Part shown: positions 7,501 to 15,474 of the stretch, piece after piece | How the letters are laid out: every line of letters starts with the position of its first letter | Position numbering within the stretch: the first letter of the stretch is position 1 | NCBI RefSeq assembly: GCF_003331055.1 | Contig: NZ_PUQD01000053.1 | Location: forward strand, 1-39,027 | DNA length: 39,027 bases | Source of the DNA: Pseudomonas sp. AFG_SD02_1510_Pfu_092 | GTDB lineage: Bacteria; Pseudomonadota; Gammaproteobacteria; Pseudomonadales; Pseudomonadaceae | Direction of reading: 5' to 3' | The notes under the pieces: model-generated | Told to the model about the DNA's origin: nothing | The model's input: only the letters and a program-made list of their open reading frames with translations | Database searches by the model: none | Position numbers and translations under genes: made by a program

Positions 7501-8331
7501 TTACTGGCGAACCAGGCGCTGGTTCTGCGGGCTGATCGCGTGGGTGCTGCGGTACGGGTTGATGTCCAGCCCGCCGCGGCGCACATAACGCGCATACACC
7601 GTCAGATGTTCCGGCTGCAGCAGGTTCTTCAAGTCCAGGTAGATCCGCTCCACACACTGCTCATGGAAGTCGGCATGCTGGCGGAAGCTGATCAGGTAGG
7701 TCAGCAGGCTGGCAGGCTCCAACGCACGGCCCTTGTACTCGACCACCACGCTGCCCCAGTCCGGCTGGCCGGTAACCGGGCAGTTGGACTTCAGCAGGTG
7801 GCTGTGCAGGGTTTCTTCCACCACTCGATCAGGGTTGCACTGCAGCAGCTCCGGCTGCGGTTGCGTGTAGTTGCTGATGGCCACCTCCAGCGCGTCGATG
7901 CACTGCCCGGGCAAGGCCACCACGCCCTGCGCCTGGACCTCGGCCAAGGTCCGCACCTGCACGGCGACCGGCTTGCCGGCAGCGGCAGAGAGGTCTTTTT
8001 CCAGGCAGGCCTGCAGCTCCCCAGGCGAGGCGAACACCGTCTGGTTCAGCGAATTGAGGTACAGCTTGAACGACTTCGACTCGATGATGTTCGGTGAATC
8101 GGCCGGGATGGCGAACTCGCCGATCGCCACCACCGGCTTGCCCGACGGCAGCAGCCAGCTCAACTCGAAGCAGTTCCAGTAATCCACGCCCTGCCAGGGC
8201 AAAGTCTGGGCAGTGACGCCCAGCTCGGCCCACTTGGCGGTACGCGGAATCGGGAACAGCAGCTCCGGGGAGTAGGTAGCGATGTATTCGCTGGACTTGC
8301 CCAGCGGGGAATGTTCGGCAGCGGGATGCAT
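7501..8331 (-). CDS. queF: NADPH-dependent 7-cyano-7-deazaguanine reductase
   Basis: QueF reduces the nitrile of preQ0 to the amine preQ1 with two NADPH in queuosine biosynthesis, a cytosolic step in tRNA wobble modification. The 276-residue size marks the long, two-domain (YqcD-type) form. The NADPH-binding motif ESKSFKLYLNS (84-94) is in the N-terminal half. The catalytic Cys184 in SNCPVTGQPD and Asp191 are in the C-terminal half, matching Cys190 and Asp197 of E. coli. The C-terminal RRGGLDINP is also typical. No other queuosine genes are near. Start is the ATG at 8331. Confidence 0.96.
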   Translation of the reverse strand: MHPAAEHSPLGKSSEYIATYSPELLFPIPRTAKWAELGVTAQTLPWQGVDYWNCFELSWLLPSGKPVVAIGEFAIPADSPNIIESKSFKLYLNSLNQTVFASPGELQACLEKDLSAAAGKPVAVQVRTLAEVQAQGVVALPGQCIDALEVAISNYTQPQPELLQCNPDRVVEETLHSHLLKSNCPVTGQPDWGSVVVEYKGRALEPASLLTYLISFRQHADFHEQCVERIYLDLKNLLQPEHLTVYARYVRRGGLDINPYRSTHAISPQNQRLVRQ

Positions 8332-8471
8332 GGAAACTGACCTGAAGGTTCGAAATTGCCCCTAGTCTACCGGTTTTGCACCCCGCCTTGGAGCGCAACT
8401 CGGCAGGATTACAAGTTCGTCAGCTTTGCGCCAGGCAGCGCATCGTCACGTATCATCTCGGCATCACTCGT

Positions 8472-8562
8472 TCCTGTGGGAGCGGGTTCACCCGCGAACA
8501 CCGGCAAAGCCGGTGCCAGGCAGCGAGTTGGATTCTTCGCGGGTAAACCCGCTCCCACAGGG
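8472..8562. repeat. Inverted REP pair upstream of copR
   Basis: Opposed REP copies at 8472-8500 (CCTGTGGGAGCGGGTTCACC...) and 8533-8562 (TTCTTCGCGGGTAAACCCGC...). They lie only about 30 bp before the response regulator start, in the gap between divergent queF and copR. The promoter of copR must lie further upstream or inside the repeat. Confidence 0.85.
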
Positions 8563-8594
8563 CTTCGCGCCGCCTGCTGGAGCCAACTCACCCC

Positions 8595-9275
8595 ATGAAA
8601 CTGCTGATCGTCGAAGACCAGGCCCGCACCGGCCAGTACCTGAGCCAGGGCCTGAACGAGGCTGGCTTCACCACCGAGCTGGCCAGCGATGGCGAAACCG
8701 GCCAGTTCCTTGCCGTGACCGGCGACCACGACCTGCTGATCCTCGATGTGATGCTGCCCGGGCGCGACGGCTGGCAGATCCTCCAGGCCGTGCGCCAGGC
8801 CGGCCTGGACACGCCGGTGCTGTTCCTCACCGCCCGCGACGCCGTCGAGGACCGGGTGCACGGCCTGGAGCTGGGCGCCGATGATTACCTGGTCAAGCCA
8901 TTCGCCTTCTCCGAACTGCTGGCCCGGGTGCGCAGCCTGCTGCGCCGGGGCACCAGCCCCAGCCAGGACACCACCCTGGGCCTGGCCGACCTGCGCCTGG
9001 ACCTGATCCGCCGCCGTGCCGAGCGCGCCGGCCAGCGCATCGACCTGACCGCCAAAGAGTTCGCCCTGCTCGAACTGCTGCTGCGGCGCCAGGGCGAGGT
9101 GCTGCCCAAATCGCTGATCGCCTCGCAGGTGTGGGACATGAATTTCGACAGCGACACCAATGTGATCGAGGTGGCGATCCGCCGCCTGCGCCTGAAGATC
9201 GACGACCCGCACACCCGCAAGCTGATCCACACCGTGCGCGGTATGGGCTACGTACTCGAAGAGCGCGCCGAGTGA
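8595..9275 (+). CDS. copR: OmpR-family response regulator of the CopR/CusR heavy-metal type
   Basis: A 226-residue regulator with a receiver (about 1-115; acidic Glu7-Asp8, phospho-acceptor Asp51 in LILDVMLPG, Lys in YLVKPF) and an OmpR-type winged helix (about 130-222; LTAKEFALLELLL, VIEVAIRRLRLKID, RGMGYVL). It is closest in look to the CopR/CusR/PcoR branch, which activates copper or silver efflux genes after phosphorylation by a CopS-type kinase. The kinase gene follows with a 1-nt TGATG overlap, so the two are one operon. No metal-resistance genes lie in this window, so the metal and targets are inferred from family only. Confidence 0.88.
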   Translation: MKLLIVEDQARTGQYLSQGLNEAGFTTELASDGETGQFLAVTGDHDLLILDVMLPGRDGWQILQAVRQAGLDTPVLFLTARDAVEDRVHGLELGADDYLVKPFAFSELLARVRSLLRRGTSPSQDTTLGLADLRLDLIRRRAERAGQRIDLTAKEFALLELLLRRQGEVLPKSLIASQVWDMNFDSDTNVIEVAIRRLRLKIDDPHTRKLIHTVRGMGYVLEERAE

Positions 9276-10615
9276 TGCGCCGGGTTTCCCTCGGCAGCCG
9301 CCTGGCCCTGCTGTTCGCCGCCTGCACCGCCGCCGTCTCGCTCGGCGCCGGGCTGATCTTCAGCCGCGCCAGCGCGCAGCACTTCGTCGAACTGGACCAG
9401 CAACTGCTGGACTCGCGCCTGTCGCTGTTCCGCACCCAGCTGGCCGGCATCGGCAGCCAGGCCGCGTTGCAGGCACACCTGCCCGCCCTGCGTGATGAGC
9501 TGGGCCACCAGGCTGATCTTGCGTTGCGCATCAACGGCCACGACGGCGCCACCTGGTTCGAAAGCCGCACGGGCCTGCCGCAGACGCCGCTGCCCGACGG
9601 CCTGGCGACCCTGCATGCGCAAGGCATCGACTACCGCAGCCTGGCCGTGCACCTGGCGCCAGGTGCGGCGCAGTCGCCACAACTGACCCTGTACCTCGAC
9701 ATCACCCACCACCAGCACTTTCTGCAGGGCATGCAGCGCCTGATCTGGCTGACCGTCGGCCTGTCGGCGCTGGCCACCGCGTTGCTCGGTGCCTGGGCCG
9801 CACGCCGCGGCCTGCGCCCGTTGCGGCAGATGGGCCAGGTGGCCGCCAGCGTCTCGGCACGCTCGCTCACCACGCGCCTGCCCGTGGCGCAGATGCCCGA
9901 AGAACTGGCCGAACTGGCGAGCGCGATGAACGCCATGCTGCAACGCCTGGACGATGCCTTCCAGCGCCTGTCGGCATTTTCTGCCGACATCGCCCATGAG
10001 CTGCGCACACCGCTGTCCAACCTGCTGACCCACACCCAGGTCACCCTCACCCGCCCGCGTAGCCTCGAGGAATACCGCGAGGCGCTGCATGGCAACCTTG
10101 AGGAACTGCAATGGATGGCGCAGATGATCAACGACATGCTGTTCCTGGCCAAGGCCGACCACGGCCTGCTGGTACCGGGGCAGGCGCCGCTGCTACTGCA
10201 TGAAGAGGTGGATGCGCTATTGGAGTACTACGCGCCGCTGGCCGAAGACAGCGGCGTGCAGATGCTGCGCGAGGGTGAGGCGCTGTTGCAGGGCGACCGG
10301 CATATGCTGCGCCGGGCGCTGTCCAACCTGCTGGACAATGCCCTGCGCTTTACCCCGACGGGTGGGCAGATACGGGTGACGCTGGCGCCGGGGCCAACGC
10401 TGTGCGTGGCCAATACCGGGCCGGCCATCGAGCCGGCGGTGTTGCCGAGGTTGTTCGACCGCTTCTACCGGGTCGACCCGGCGCGGCGGGAAGGCAGTAG
10501 CGAGCATGCGGGGTTGGGCTTGGCGATTACCCGGTCGATCGTGCAGGCCCATGGCGGGCGCATTCGCGCGGAGTGTGCGGATGGGTGGACGCGGTTTGTG
10601 ATCGAGTTTACCTAG
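9275..10615 (+). CDS. copS: CopS/CusS-type membrane sensor histidine kinase
   Basis: A 446-residue inner-membrane kinase. A first membrane helix (about 8-30) and a second (about 154-176) bracket a periplasmic sensor loop of about 125 residues. Then come a HAMP linker (about 177-230), the dimerisation-phosphorylation helix with His241 in FSADIAHELRTPL, and a HATPase domain (N box LSNLLDNALRFTP, G boxes RLFDRFYR and GLGLAITRSIV). All catalytic boxes are intact. The architecture is that of heavy-metal sensor kinases. The periplasmic loop contains a His-rich patch ITHHQHF just before the second helix, a plausible metal-ligand site (inference). The ATG at 9275 overlaps the copR stop codon by one base. 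Confidence 0.88.
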   Translation: MRRVSLGSRLALLFAACTAAVSLGAGLIFSRASAQHFVELDQQLLDSRLSLFRTQLAGIGSQAALQAHLPALRDELGHQADLALRINGHDGATWFESRTGLPQTPLPDGLATLHAQGIDYRSLAVHLAPGAAQSPQLTLYLDITHHQHFLQGMQRLIWLTVGLSALATALLGAWAARRGLRPLRQMGQVAASVSARSLTTRLPVAQMPEELAELASAMNAMLQRLDDAFQRLSAFSADIAHELRTPLSNLLTHTQVTLTRPRSLEEYREALHGNLEELQWMAQMINDMLFLAKADHGLLVPGQAPLLLHEEVDALLEYYAPLAEDSGVQMLREGEALLQGDRHMLRRALSNLLDNALRFTPTGGQIRVTLAPGPTLCVANTGPAIEPAVLPRLFDRFYRVDPARREGSSEHAGLGLAITRSIVQAHGGRIRAECADGWTRFVIEFT

Positions 10616-10649
10616 GTGTGGTGATCCGGGGGGCTGCTACGCAGCCCAA

Positions 10650-10721
10650 TCGCGACACAAGGCCGCTCCCACAAAGTGGCCAGAATCGCGCTCCCCTTGT
10701 GGGAGCGGCCTTGCGTCGCGA
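10650..10721. repeat. Variant inverted repeat pair
   Basis: Arms at 10650-10674 and 10697-10721 share GGCCGCTCCCACAA / TTGTGGGAGCGGCC and flanking TCGCGAC / GTCGCGA. It is related to the REP core (CTCCCACA) but not identical. It lies between the convergent copS and lolE ends, next to a small GC hairpin at 10630-10647 (GGGCTGC-TAC-GCAGCCC). Confidence 0.75.
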
Positions 10722-10740
10722 AAGGGGCGCAACGCGCCCC
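10721..10740 (-). terminator. Terminator-like hairpin after lolE
   Basis: Stem GGGGCGC / GCGCCCC with a 3-nt loop at 10724-10740. Read on the minus strand it ends in TTT. It lies 18-35 nt past the lolE stop codon. Confidence 0.5.
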
Positions 10741-10757
10741 CAAAAACTCAGAGGAGA

Positions 10758-11999
10758 CTATACAGCCAGGCCAATCGCCGGCTGCACCTGCGACGCGCGA
10801 TACGCCGGGTAGATGGTCGCGAGGAAGCTCATCACCAGCCCCGCCGTGCAGATGATCGCCACATCCCCCCACTGCAACTGCGACGGCAGGCTGCTGATGA
10901 AGTACACATCCGAAGTGAAGATGTGCTGCCCGCTGACCCGCTCCAGCCAGCCGACGATCTGGCTGACGTTGAACGCCGCGATCACCCCCAGCACACCACC
11001 GATCAGCGTGCCGACGATGCCGATCAGGCTGCCCTGGACCATGAACGTGCCCATGATCTGTGCCGGCGTGGCGCCCAGGGTACGCAGGATGGCGATGTCC
11101 GGCCCCTTGTCGTTCACCACCATCACCAGGGTGGCGATGATGTTGAACGCCGCCACCGCGATGATCATCATCAACAGCAGGCCGATCATGGTCTTTTCCA
11201 TCTTCATGGCACTGAACAGGCTGCCCTGGGTATGTGACCAGTCATCGGCGCGGTAGGCATCGCCCAGCCCCGCAGCGATAGCCTTCGACACCTGCGGCGC
11301 GGCATACAGGTCGTGCAGTTTCAGGCGCACGCCCTGCACCTGACCCGGCGCCCAGCGCTGCATGGCACCGGCATCGGCGACGTGGATATAGGCCTGCGAG
11401 CCGTCCAGTTCGGCACCCACCTTGAAGATGCCGACCACGGTCAGGCGCTGCATGCGCGGGGTGATGCCGCCCGGCTCCTTGCTGATTTCCGGCACGATCA
11501 GGGTCAGCTTGTCACCGGTGTTCAGGCGGAAACGGCGCGCCGTCAGCTCACCGATGACCACACCGAACTCACCCGGCTGCAAATCCTGCAGGCGGCCCTG
11601 GACGATGTGCTGGCCGACGATCGAGACCTTGCCCTCCTCGGCCGGGTCGATACCGCCAACCTGGATCGGCTGCATCGCCCCCTTGTACGACAGCATGCCT
11701 TCCATTTCGGTGATCGGCGCTGCCGCCATCACCGCCGGGTCCTGCATGGCCGCTGCGGCCACCTTGTGCCAGTCGTCCAGCGGCTGCACGCCAAGGATGG
11801 CGGCATGCGGCACCAGGCCAAGGATGCGCGAGCTCATTTCGCGCTGGAAGCCGTTCATCACCGACAGCACCACGATCATCGCCAGCACGCCCAGCGACAG
11901 GCCGATCATCGAAGTCATCGAGATGAACGAGATGAAGTGGTTGCGGCGCTTGGCTCGGGTGTAGCGCGCGCCGATGAAGATGGGCAAGGGTCTGAACAT
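10758..11999 (-). CDS. lolE: Lipoprotein-releasing ABC transporter permease, second copy (LolE position)
   Basis: A 413-residue permease of the LolCDE complex, which extracts outer-membrane lipoproteins from the inner membrane and hands them to LolA. It shows the conserved N-terminus FIGARYTRAKRRNHFISFISMTSMIGLSLGV (first membrane helix), a large periplasmic domain (about 45-265) and three C-terminal helices around IGLLLMMIIAVAAFNIIATL, GTFMVQGSLIGIVGTLIGGVLG and AIICTAGLVMSFLATIYPAYRA. It is a close paralogue of the first gene of the operon. The C-terminus ends QPAIGLAV instead of the usual PAEALRYE. The ATG at 11999 gives the family start; a longer frame upstream is not needed. It starts 61 nt after the lolD stop. 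Confidence 0.9.
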   Translation of the reverse strand: MFRPLPIFIGARYTRAKRRNHFISFISMTSMIGLSLGVLAMIVVLSVMNGFQREMSSRILGLVPHAAILGVQPLDDWHKVAAAAMQDPAVMAAAPITEMEGMLSYKGAMQPIQVGGIDPAEEGKVSIVGQHIVQGRLQDLQPGEFGVVIGELTARRFRLNTGDKLTLIVPEISKEPGGITPRMQRLTVVGIFKVGAELDGSQAYIHVADAGAMQRWAPGQVQGVRLKLHDLYAAPQVSKAIAAGLGDAYRADDWSHTQGSLFSAMKMEKTMIGLLLMMIIAVAAFNIIATLVMVVNDKGPDIAILRTLGATPAQIMGTFMVQGSLIGIVGTLIGGVLGVIAAFNVSQIVGWLERVSGQHIFTSDVYFISSLPSQLQWGDVAIICTAGLVMSFLATIYPAYRASQVQPAIGLAV

Positions 12000-12060
12000 G
12001 TACGAGAACACCCAATGAAAACAGGAAAACGGGGCGGCAGCGGCCACCCCGTGCAGTCGA

Positions 12061-12759
12061 TCAAATCGCCACCAGGTGGCCGTCGTCGAGCTTCAATACA
12101 CGGTCCATCTGACGCGCCAGGTTGAGGTCGTGGGTGACCACCAGGAACGCCGTGCGCGACGCGCTCGACAGTTCCTGCATCAATTCCTGGATGCCTTGGG
12201 CGGTGTGGTGATCGAGGTTGCCGGTCGGCTCGTCGAGCATCACCAGGCCAGGGCGGTTGACCAGTGCCCGGGCAATCGCCACGCGCTGGCGCTCGCCGCC
12301 GGACAGCTCGGCCGGCTTGTGGTTGAAGCGGTGGCCAAGGCCCACGCGCTTGAGCAGCGCCTCCGCCCGCTCACGGGCCTCGGGAATGGGCGTACGGCCG
12401 ATGAGCAGCGGCATGCACACGTTCTCGATGGCGGTGAATTCCGGCAGCAGGTGGTGGAACTGGTAGACAAAGCCCAGCTCGCGGTTGCGCAGCAGGCCAC
12501 GGGCGCGCTCGCCCAGTGCCGACAGCTCCTCGCCGGCCAGCCAGACGCTGCCCTGGGTCGGCCGGTCGAGGCCGCCCAGCAGGTTGAGCAAGGTACTCTT
12601 GCCCGAGCCGGAACTGCCAACGATGGCCACCCGCTCACCGGCGTGCAGCTCGAGGTTGAGCCCGGACAGCACCTGCACCGACTCCGGGCCCTCGTCGTAG
12701 GACTTGCCCAGGTTGCGGCAACTCAGAACGGCTTTATCACTCATGCGCGACTCACTCAT
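12061..12759 (-). CDS. lolD: Lipoprotein-releasing ABC transporter ATPase
   Basis: The 232-residue ATPase that drives LolCE. Walker A is GSSGSGKS, the Q-loop is QFHHLLPEFTA, the signature is LSGGERQRVAIARAL, Walker B is GLVMLDEPTGNLD and the switch histidine is in VVTHD. VYQFHHLLPEFTAIENV is the usual LolD form of the Q-loop. The ATG at 12759 overlaps the lolC stop by 8 nt and has GAGG about 10 nt upstream; an internal ATG at 12744 (MSDKAVL) is possible. The overlap points to translational coupling within lolC-lolD-lolE. Confidence 0.94.
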   Translation of the reverse strand: MSESRMSDKAVLSCRNLGKSYDEGPESVQVLSGLNLELHAGERVAIVGSSGSGKSTLLNLLGGLDRPTQGSVWLAGEELSALGERARGLLRNRELGFVYQFHHLLPEFTAIENVCMPLLIGRTPIPEARERAEALLKRVGLGHRFNHKPAELSGGERQRVAIARALVNRPGLVMLDEPTGNLDHHTAQGIQELMQELSSASRTAFLVVTHDLNLARQMDRVLKLDDGHLVAI

Positions 12760-14002
12760 AACGTAGCGCCTCTGCAGGCTGGGTGCGGGCCGCACGCCAG
12801 GCCGGGTACAGGGTGGCGAAGAAACTCAGGACCAGTGCCGCGCCACAGACCATGTACACGTCCTGGGCCTGGATTTGCGACGGCAGGTAATCGATGAAGT
12901 ACACATCGGCGTTGAGGAACTTGTGCCCGATCAGTTTCTCGATGCCGGCGATCACCGCACTCACGTTCAGCGCGGCGAAGATCCCGACCACGGCGCCGAT
13001 CAGGGTACCGATCACCCCGATCACCGTGCCCTGGACCATGAAGATGAGCATGATCTGCCCGGGCGTGGCGCCCAGGGTGCGCAGGATGGCGATGTCGCCA
13101 CGCTTGTCGTTGACCACCATCACCAGGGTGGAAATGATGTTGAACGCCGCCACCGCCACGATCAGCAGCAACAGCAGGCCGATCATGGCCTTTTCCATGC
13201 GGATCGCCTGGTACAGGTTGCCGTGGGTACGGGTCCAGTCGCGGCTGTAGAATTCCTGCTCGCCCAGGCGTTGGGCGATGTCCCAGGCCACCCGCGGCGC
13301 CTGGAACAGGTCGTCGAACTTCAGCCGCAGGCCCTGCACCTGGTCGGGTTTCCAACGGTGCAGGCGGGACAGGTCGCTGATGTTGGTCAGGCCCAGGTAG
13401 CCGTCGATTTCACCGGCGCCGACATGGAAAGTGCCGACCACGGTAAAGCGTTTCATGCGCGGGAACATGCCGGCCGGGGTCACGCTGACCTCGGGGGCGA
13501 CGAAGGTGAGCTTGTCGCCGACGGCCACGCCCAGCTTGGCCGCGGCCTTGTCGCCGATCATGATGCCCCACTCGCCCGGCGCCAGCTGGTCGAGGCGGCC
13601 CTGCAGGACGAACTTGTCGATGATTGACACCTCGCGCTCGCGGGCCGGGTCGATGCCGTTGAGCAATACCTTCTGCACCTTGCCTTCATGGGTCAGCAGG
13701 CCCTGCATCTGGGTGAAGGGCGCAACCGCCAGCACCTGCGGATTCTGCTTTACTTGTTGGGCAAGCGCCGGCCAGTCGGCAATGGGCTGGCCGCTCTCCA
13801 GCGTGGCATGGGGAATCATGCCCAGCACGCGGGTGCGCATCTCGTGGTCGAAACCGTTCATCACCGAGAGCACCACGATCATCACCACCACGCCCAGGGC
13901 GAGGCCGATCATCGAGGTCAGGGAAATGAACGAGACGAAGTGATTGCGACGTTTGGCACGGGTATAACGCGTGCCGATGAATGCGAAAAGAGGTCTGAAC
14001 AT
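12752..14002 (-). CDS. lolC: Lipoprotein-releasing ABC transporter permease, first copy (LolC position)
   Basis: A 416-residue inner-membrane permease, first gene of lolCDE. It has a first membrane helix within SFISLTSMIGLALGVVVMIVV (about 25-45), a periplasmic domain of about 220 residues that contacts LolA in characterised systems, and three C-terminal helices (AMIGLLLLLIVAVAAFNII, IMLIFMVQGTVIGVIGTLIG, VLSFFATLYPAWRA), ending PAEALRYE. It is highly similar to the last gene of the operon; by gene order the first is LolC and the last LolE, but the two are hard to tell apart by sequence alone. It is divergent from a PilZ gene, with about 93 bp between the starts. Confidence 0.92.
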   Translation of the reverse strand: MFRPLFAFIGTRYTRAKRRNHFVSFISLTSMIGLALGVVVMIVVLSVMNGFDHEMRTRVLGMIPHATLESGQPIADWPALAQQVKQNPQVLAVAPFTQMQGLLTHEGKVQKVLLNGIDPAREREVSIIDKFVLQGRLDQLAPGEWGIMIGDKAAAKLGVAVGDKLTFVAPEVSVTPAGMFPRMKRFTVVGTFHVGAGEIDGYLGLTNISDLSRLHRWKPDQVQGLRLKFDDLFQAPRVAWDIAQRLGEQEFYSRDWTRTHGNLYQAIRMEKAMIGLLLLLIVAVAAFNIISTLVMVVNDKRGDIAILRTLGATPGQIMLIFMVQGTVIGVIGTLIGAVVGIFAALNVSAVIAGIEKLIGHKFLNADVYFIDYLPSQIQAQDVYMVCGAALVLSFFATLYPAWRAARTQPAEALRYE

Positions 14003-14095
14003 GTCGGGGCTTGTTCGGATGAAAGGGAACGTCCTTGTGGCGAGGCGCCTACGGCGGCTTTACACTCGGACCACCGCCGCTACCTTGGGTTCGCC

Positions 14096-14680
14096 ATGAC
14101 GACATTAGACGAAGAAGATCGCCGCGAATACTACCGCATCGAAGATCGGATCGCACTTCAAATCAGCCCCCTCAGCGCGGCCGAAGCCCTTGAAGCAGAT
14201 GTGTTGCAAGATGATTCGCCGCTGTTCAACCTGCTCAGCGAACTGCACCTGTCCGACTTCGAGTCGCAGCACCTGCTGCGCCAGCTGAGCGAAAAGGACC
14301 GCACCCTCGCCGCCTTCCTGCGCGCGCAGAACAAACGCCTCGACCTGCTCAGCGCAGTGGTCGCCCAGACCCTCATCGGCGAAGTGGGCGAGCCCCAGCC
14401 GGTGGTGATTTCCGAGGGCGGCATCGAGTTCGCCCAGGCCACCCCGATCGCCCCCGGCACCCGGGTAGCGGTGAAGATGGTGCTGATGCCACGCGCCCAT
14501 GGCCTGCTGCTGCGCGGCAAGATCACCCACTGCGACCCGCGCCCGCAGGGCGGCTTCGAGCTTGGCAGCGAATTCACCGACATGACCGACACCCAGCGCC
14601 AGTTGCTGGCCCGCTACATCCTGCAGCGCCAGCAGCAGCAACGGCGCCAGCAGCTGGAACAGAACGACCCGGCCTCCTGA
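14096..14680 (+). CDS. PilZ-domain protein with a long helical insertion
   Basis: A 194-residue protein carrying the arginine motif R10-x3-R14 (REYYR) close to the N-terminus and a PilZ-like barrel at the C-terminal end (about 95-175: VVISEGGIEFAQ, VAVKMVLMPRAHGLLLRGKI, FELGSEFTDM). About 80 mostly helical residues separate the two, where canonical PilZ domains have about 20-30. The second ligand motif reads V104-x-S106-x2-G109, lacking the usual Asp/Asn. Binding of cyclic di-GMP is therefore uncertain. The tail is Gln/Arg-rich. It precedes a GDPD gene by 29 nt and is probably co-transcribed with it. Start is the ATG at 14096. Confidence 0.75.
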   Translation: MTTLDEEDRREYYRIEDRIALQISPLSAAEALEADVLQDDSPLFNLLSELHLSDFESQHLLRQLSEKDRTLAAFLRAQNKRLDLLSAVVAQTLIGEVGEPQPVVISEGGIEFAQATPIAPGTRVAVKMVLMPRAHGLLLRGKITHCDPRPQGGFELGSEFTDMTDTQRQLLARYILQRQQQQRRQQLEQNDPAS

Positions 14681-14709
14681 GCCCATTTCCCTGATTTGAA
14701 GGAACGAAC

Positions 14710-15432
14710 GTGACCCTGATCTACGGCCATCGCGGCGCCAAGGGCGAAGCGCCCGAGAATACCCTGAAGAGCTTCCAGCAGTGCCTGGCCCACGGCGTGA
14801 CCCGCTGCGAGCTGGACCTGCACCTGTCGGCCGACAACGAGCTGATGGTGATCCACGACCCGACCCTCAAGCGCACCACGGGCAAACGCGGCAAGGTGGT
14901 GGAGCACCCGGCCGCCGAACTGGTCCGCATCGATGCCCGCAAAGGCGGCCCGGGCCACGTGCAACCCTGCCCTATCCCGCGCCTGGAAGAACTGTTCCAG
15001 AAGTGCCCGTTCGACCACTGGCAACTGGAAGTGAAAAGCGCCTCGCGCACCCGTGCCGCCACCACCGTGCTGGCGATTCGCGAACTGGCCCAGCAATACG
15101 GCCTGCTGGACAAGGTGACCATCACCTCCAGCTCACGTGAAGTGCTGGGTGCCGCGCTGGAGCTGGTGCCGGATGTGAAACGCGGGCTGGTTGCCGAATA
15201 CGCCTGGCTCGACCCGCTGAAGGTGGCGCAGAACTACGGCTGCGAGCTGCTGGCATTGAACTGGACACTGTGCACCCCCGAACGCCTGCTGAAAGCGCAG
15301 AGCCAGGGTTTGCACGTGTCGGTATGGACGGTCAACGAACCGGCACTGATGCGCCGGCTCGCTGACTTTGGCGTGGACAGCCTGATTACAGACTTTCCCG
15401 GTTTGGCCAGGACCACCCTCGGGCAGGGTTGA
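14710..15432 (+). CDS. Glycerophosphodiester phosphodiesterase family protein (cytosolic, UgpQ-type)
   Basis: GDPD enzymes hydrolyse glycerophosphodiesters, products of phospholipid breakdown, to glycerol-3-phosphate and an alcohol. This 240-residue protein has the TIM-barrel signatures: catalytic His in GHRGAKGEAPENT, metal ligands in ELDLHLSADNELMVIHDPTLKRTT, Glu in WQLEVKS, and C-terminal SVWTVNEPALMRRLADFGVDSLITDFP. There is no signal peptide, so it is likely cytosolic like UgpQ rather than periplasmic GlpQ. It starts with GTG at 14710, preceded by AAGGAACGAAC. It follows the second PilZ gene closely. Confidence 0.9.
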   Translation: MTLIYGHRGAKGEAPENTLKSFQQCLAHGVTRCELDLHLSADNELMVIHDPTLKRTTGKRGKVVEHPAAELVRIDARKGGPGHVQPCPIPRLEELFQKCPFDHWQLEVKSASRTRAATTVLAIRELAQQYGLLDKVTITSSSREVLGAALELVPDVKRGLVAEYAWLDPLKVAQNYGCELLALNWTLCTPERLLKAQSQGLHVSVWTVNEPALMRRLADFGVDSLITDFPGLARTTLGQG

Positions 15433-15441
15433 AATCGGTCT

Positions 15442-15470
15442 CTCCGACCGGCTCAGGCCACCGGTCGGAG
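15442..15470. terminator. Hairpin between convergent GDPD gene and sthA
   Basis: Perfect 10-bp stem CTCCGACCGG / CCGGTCGGAG with a 9-nt loop, in the 42-bp gap between two convergent stop codons. There is no clear U tract, so it may act as a shared 3'-end stabiliser. Confidence 0.6.
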
Positions 15471-15474
15471 CCGC

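Noticed and set aside
8332..8594. Riboswitch (for example preQ1) upstream of queF
   Set aside because: The 263-bp gap is mostly a REP pair near copR; I could not find a preQ1 aptamer-like pattern before the queF start.
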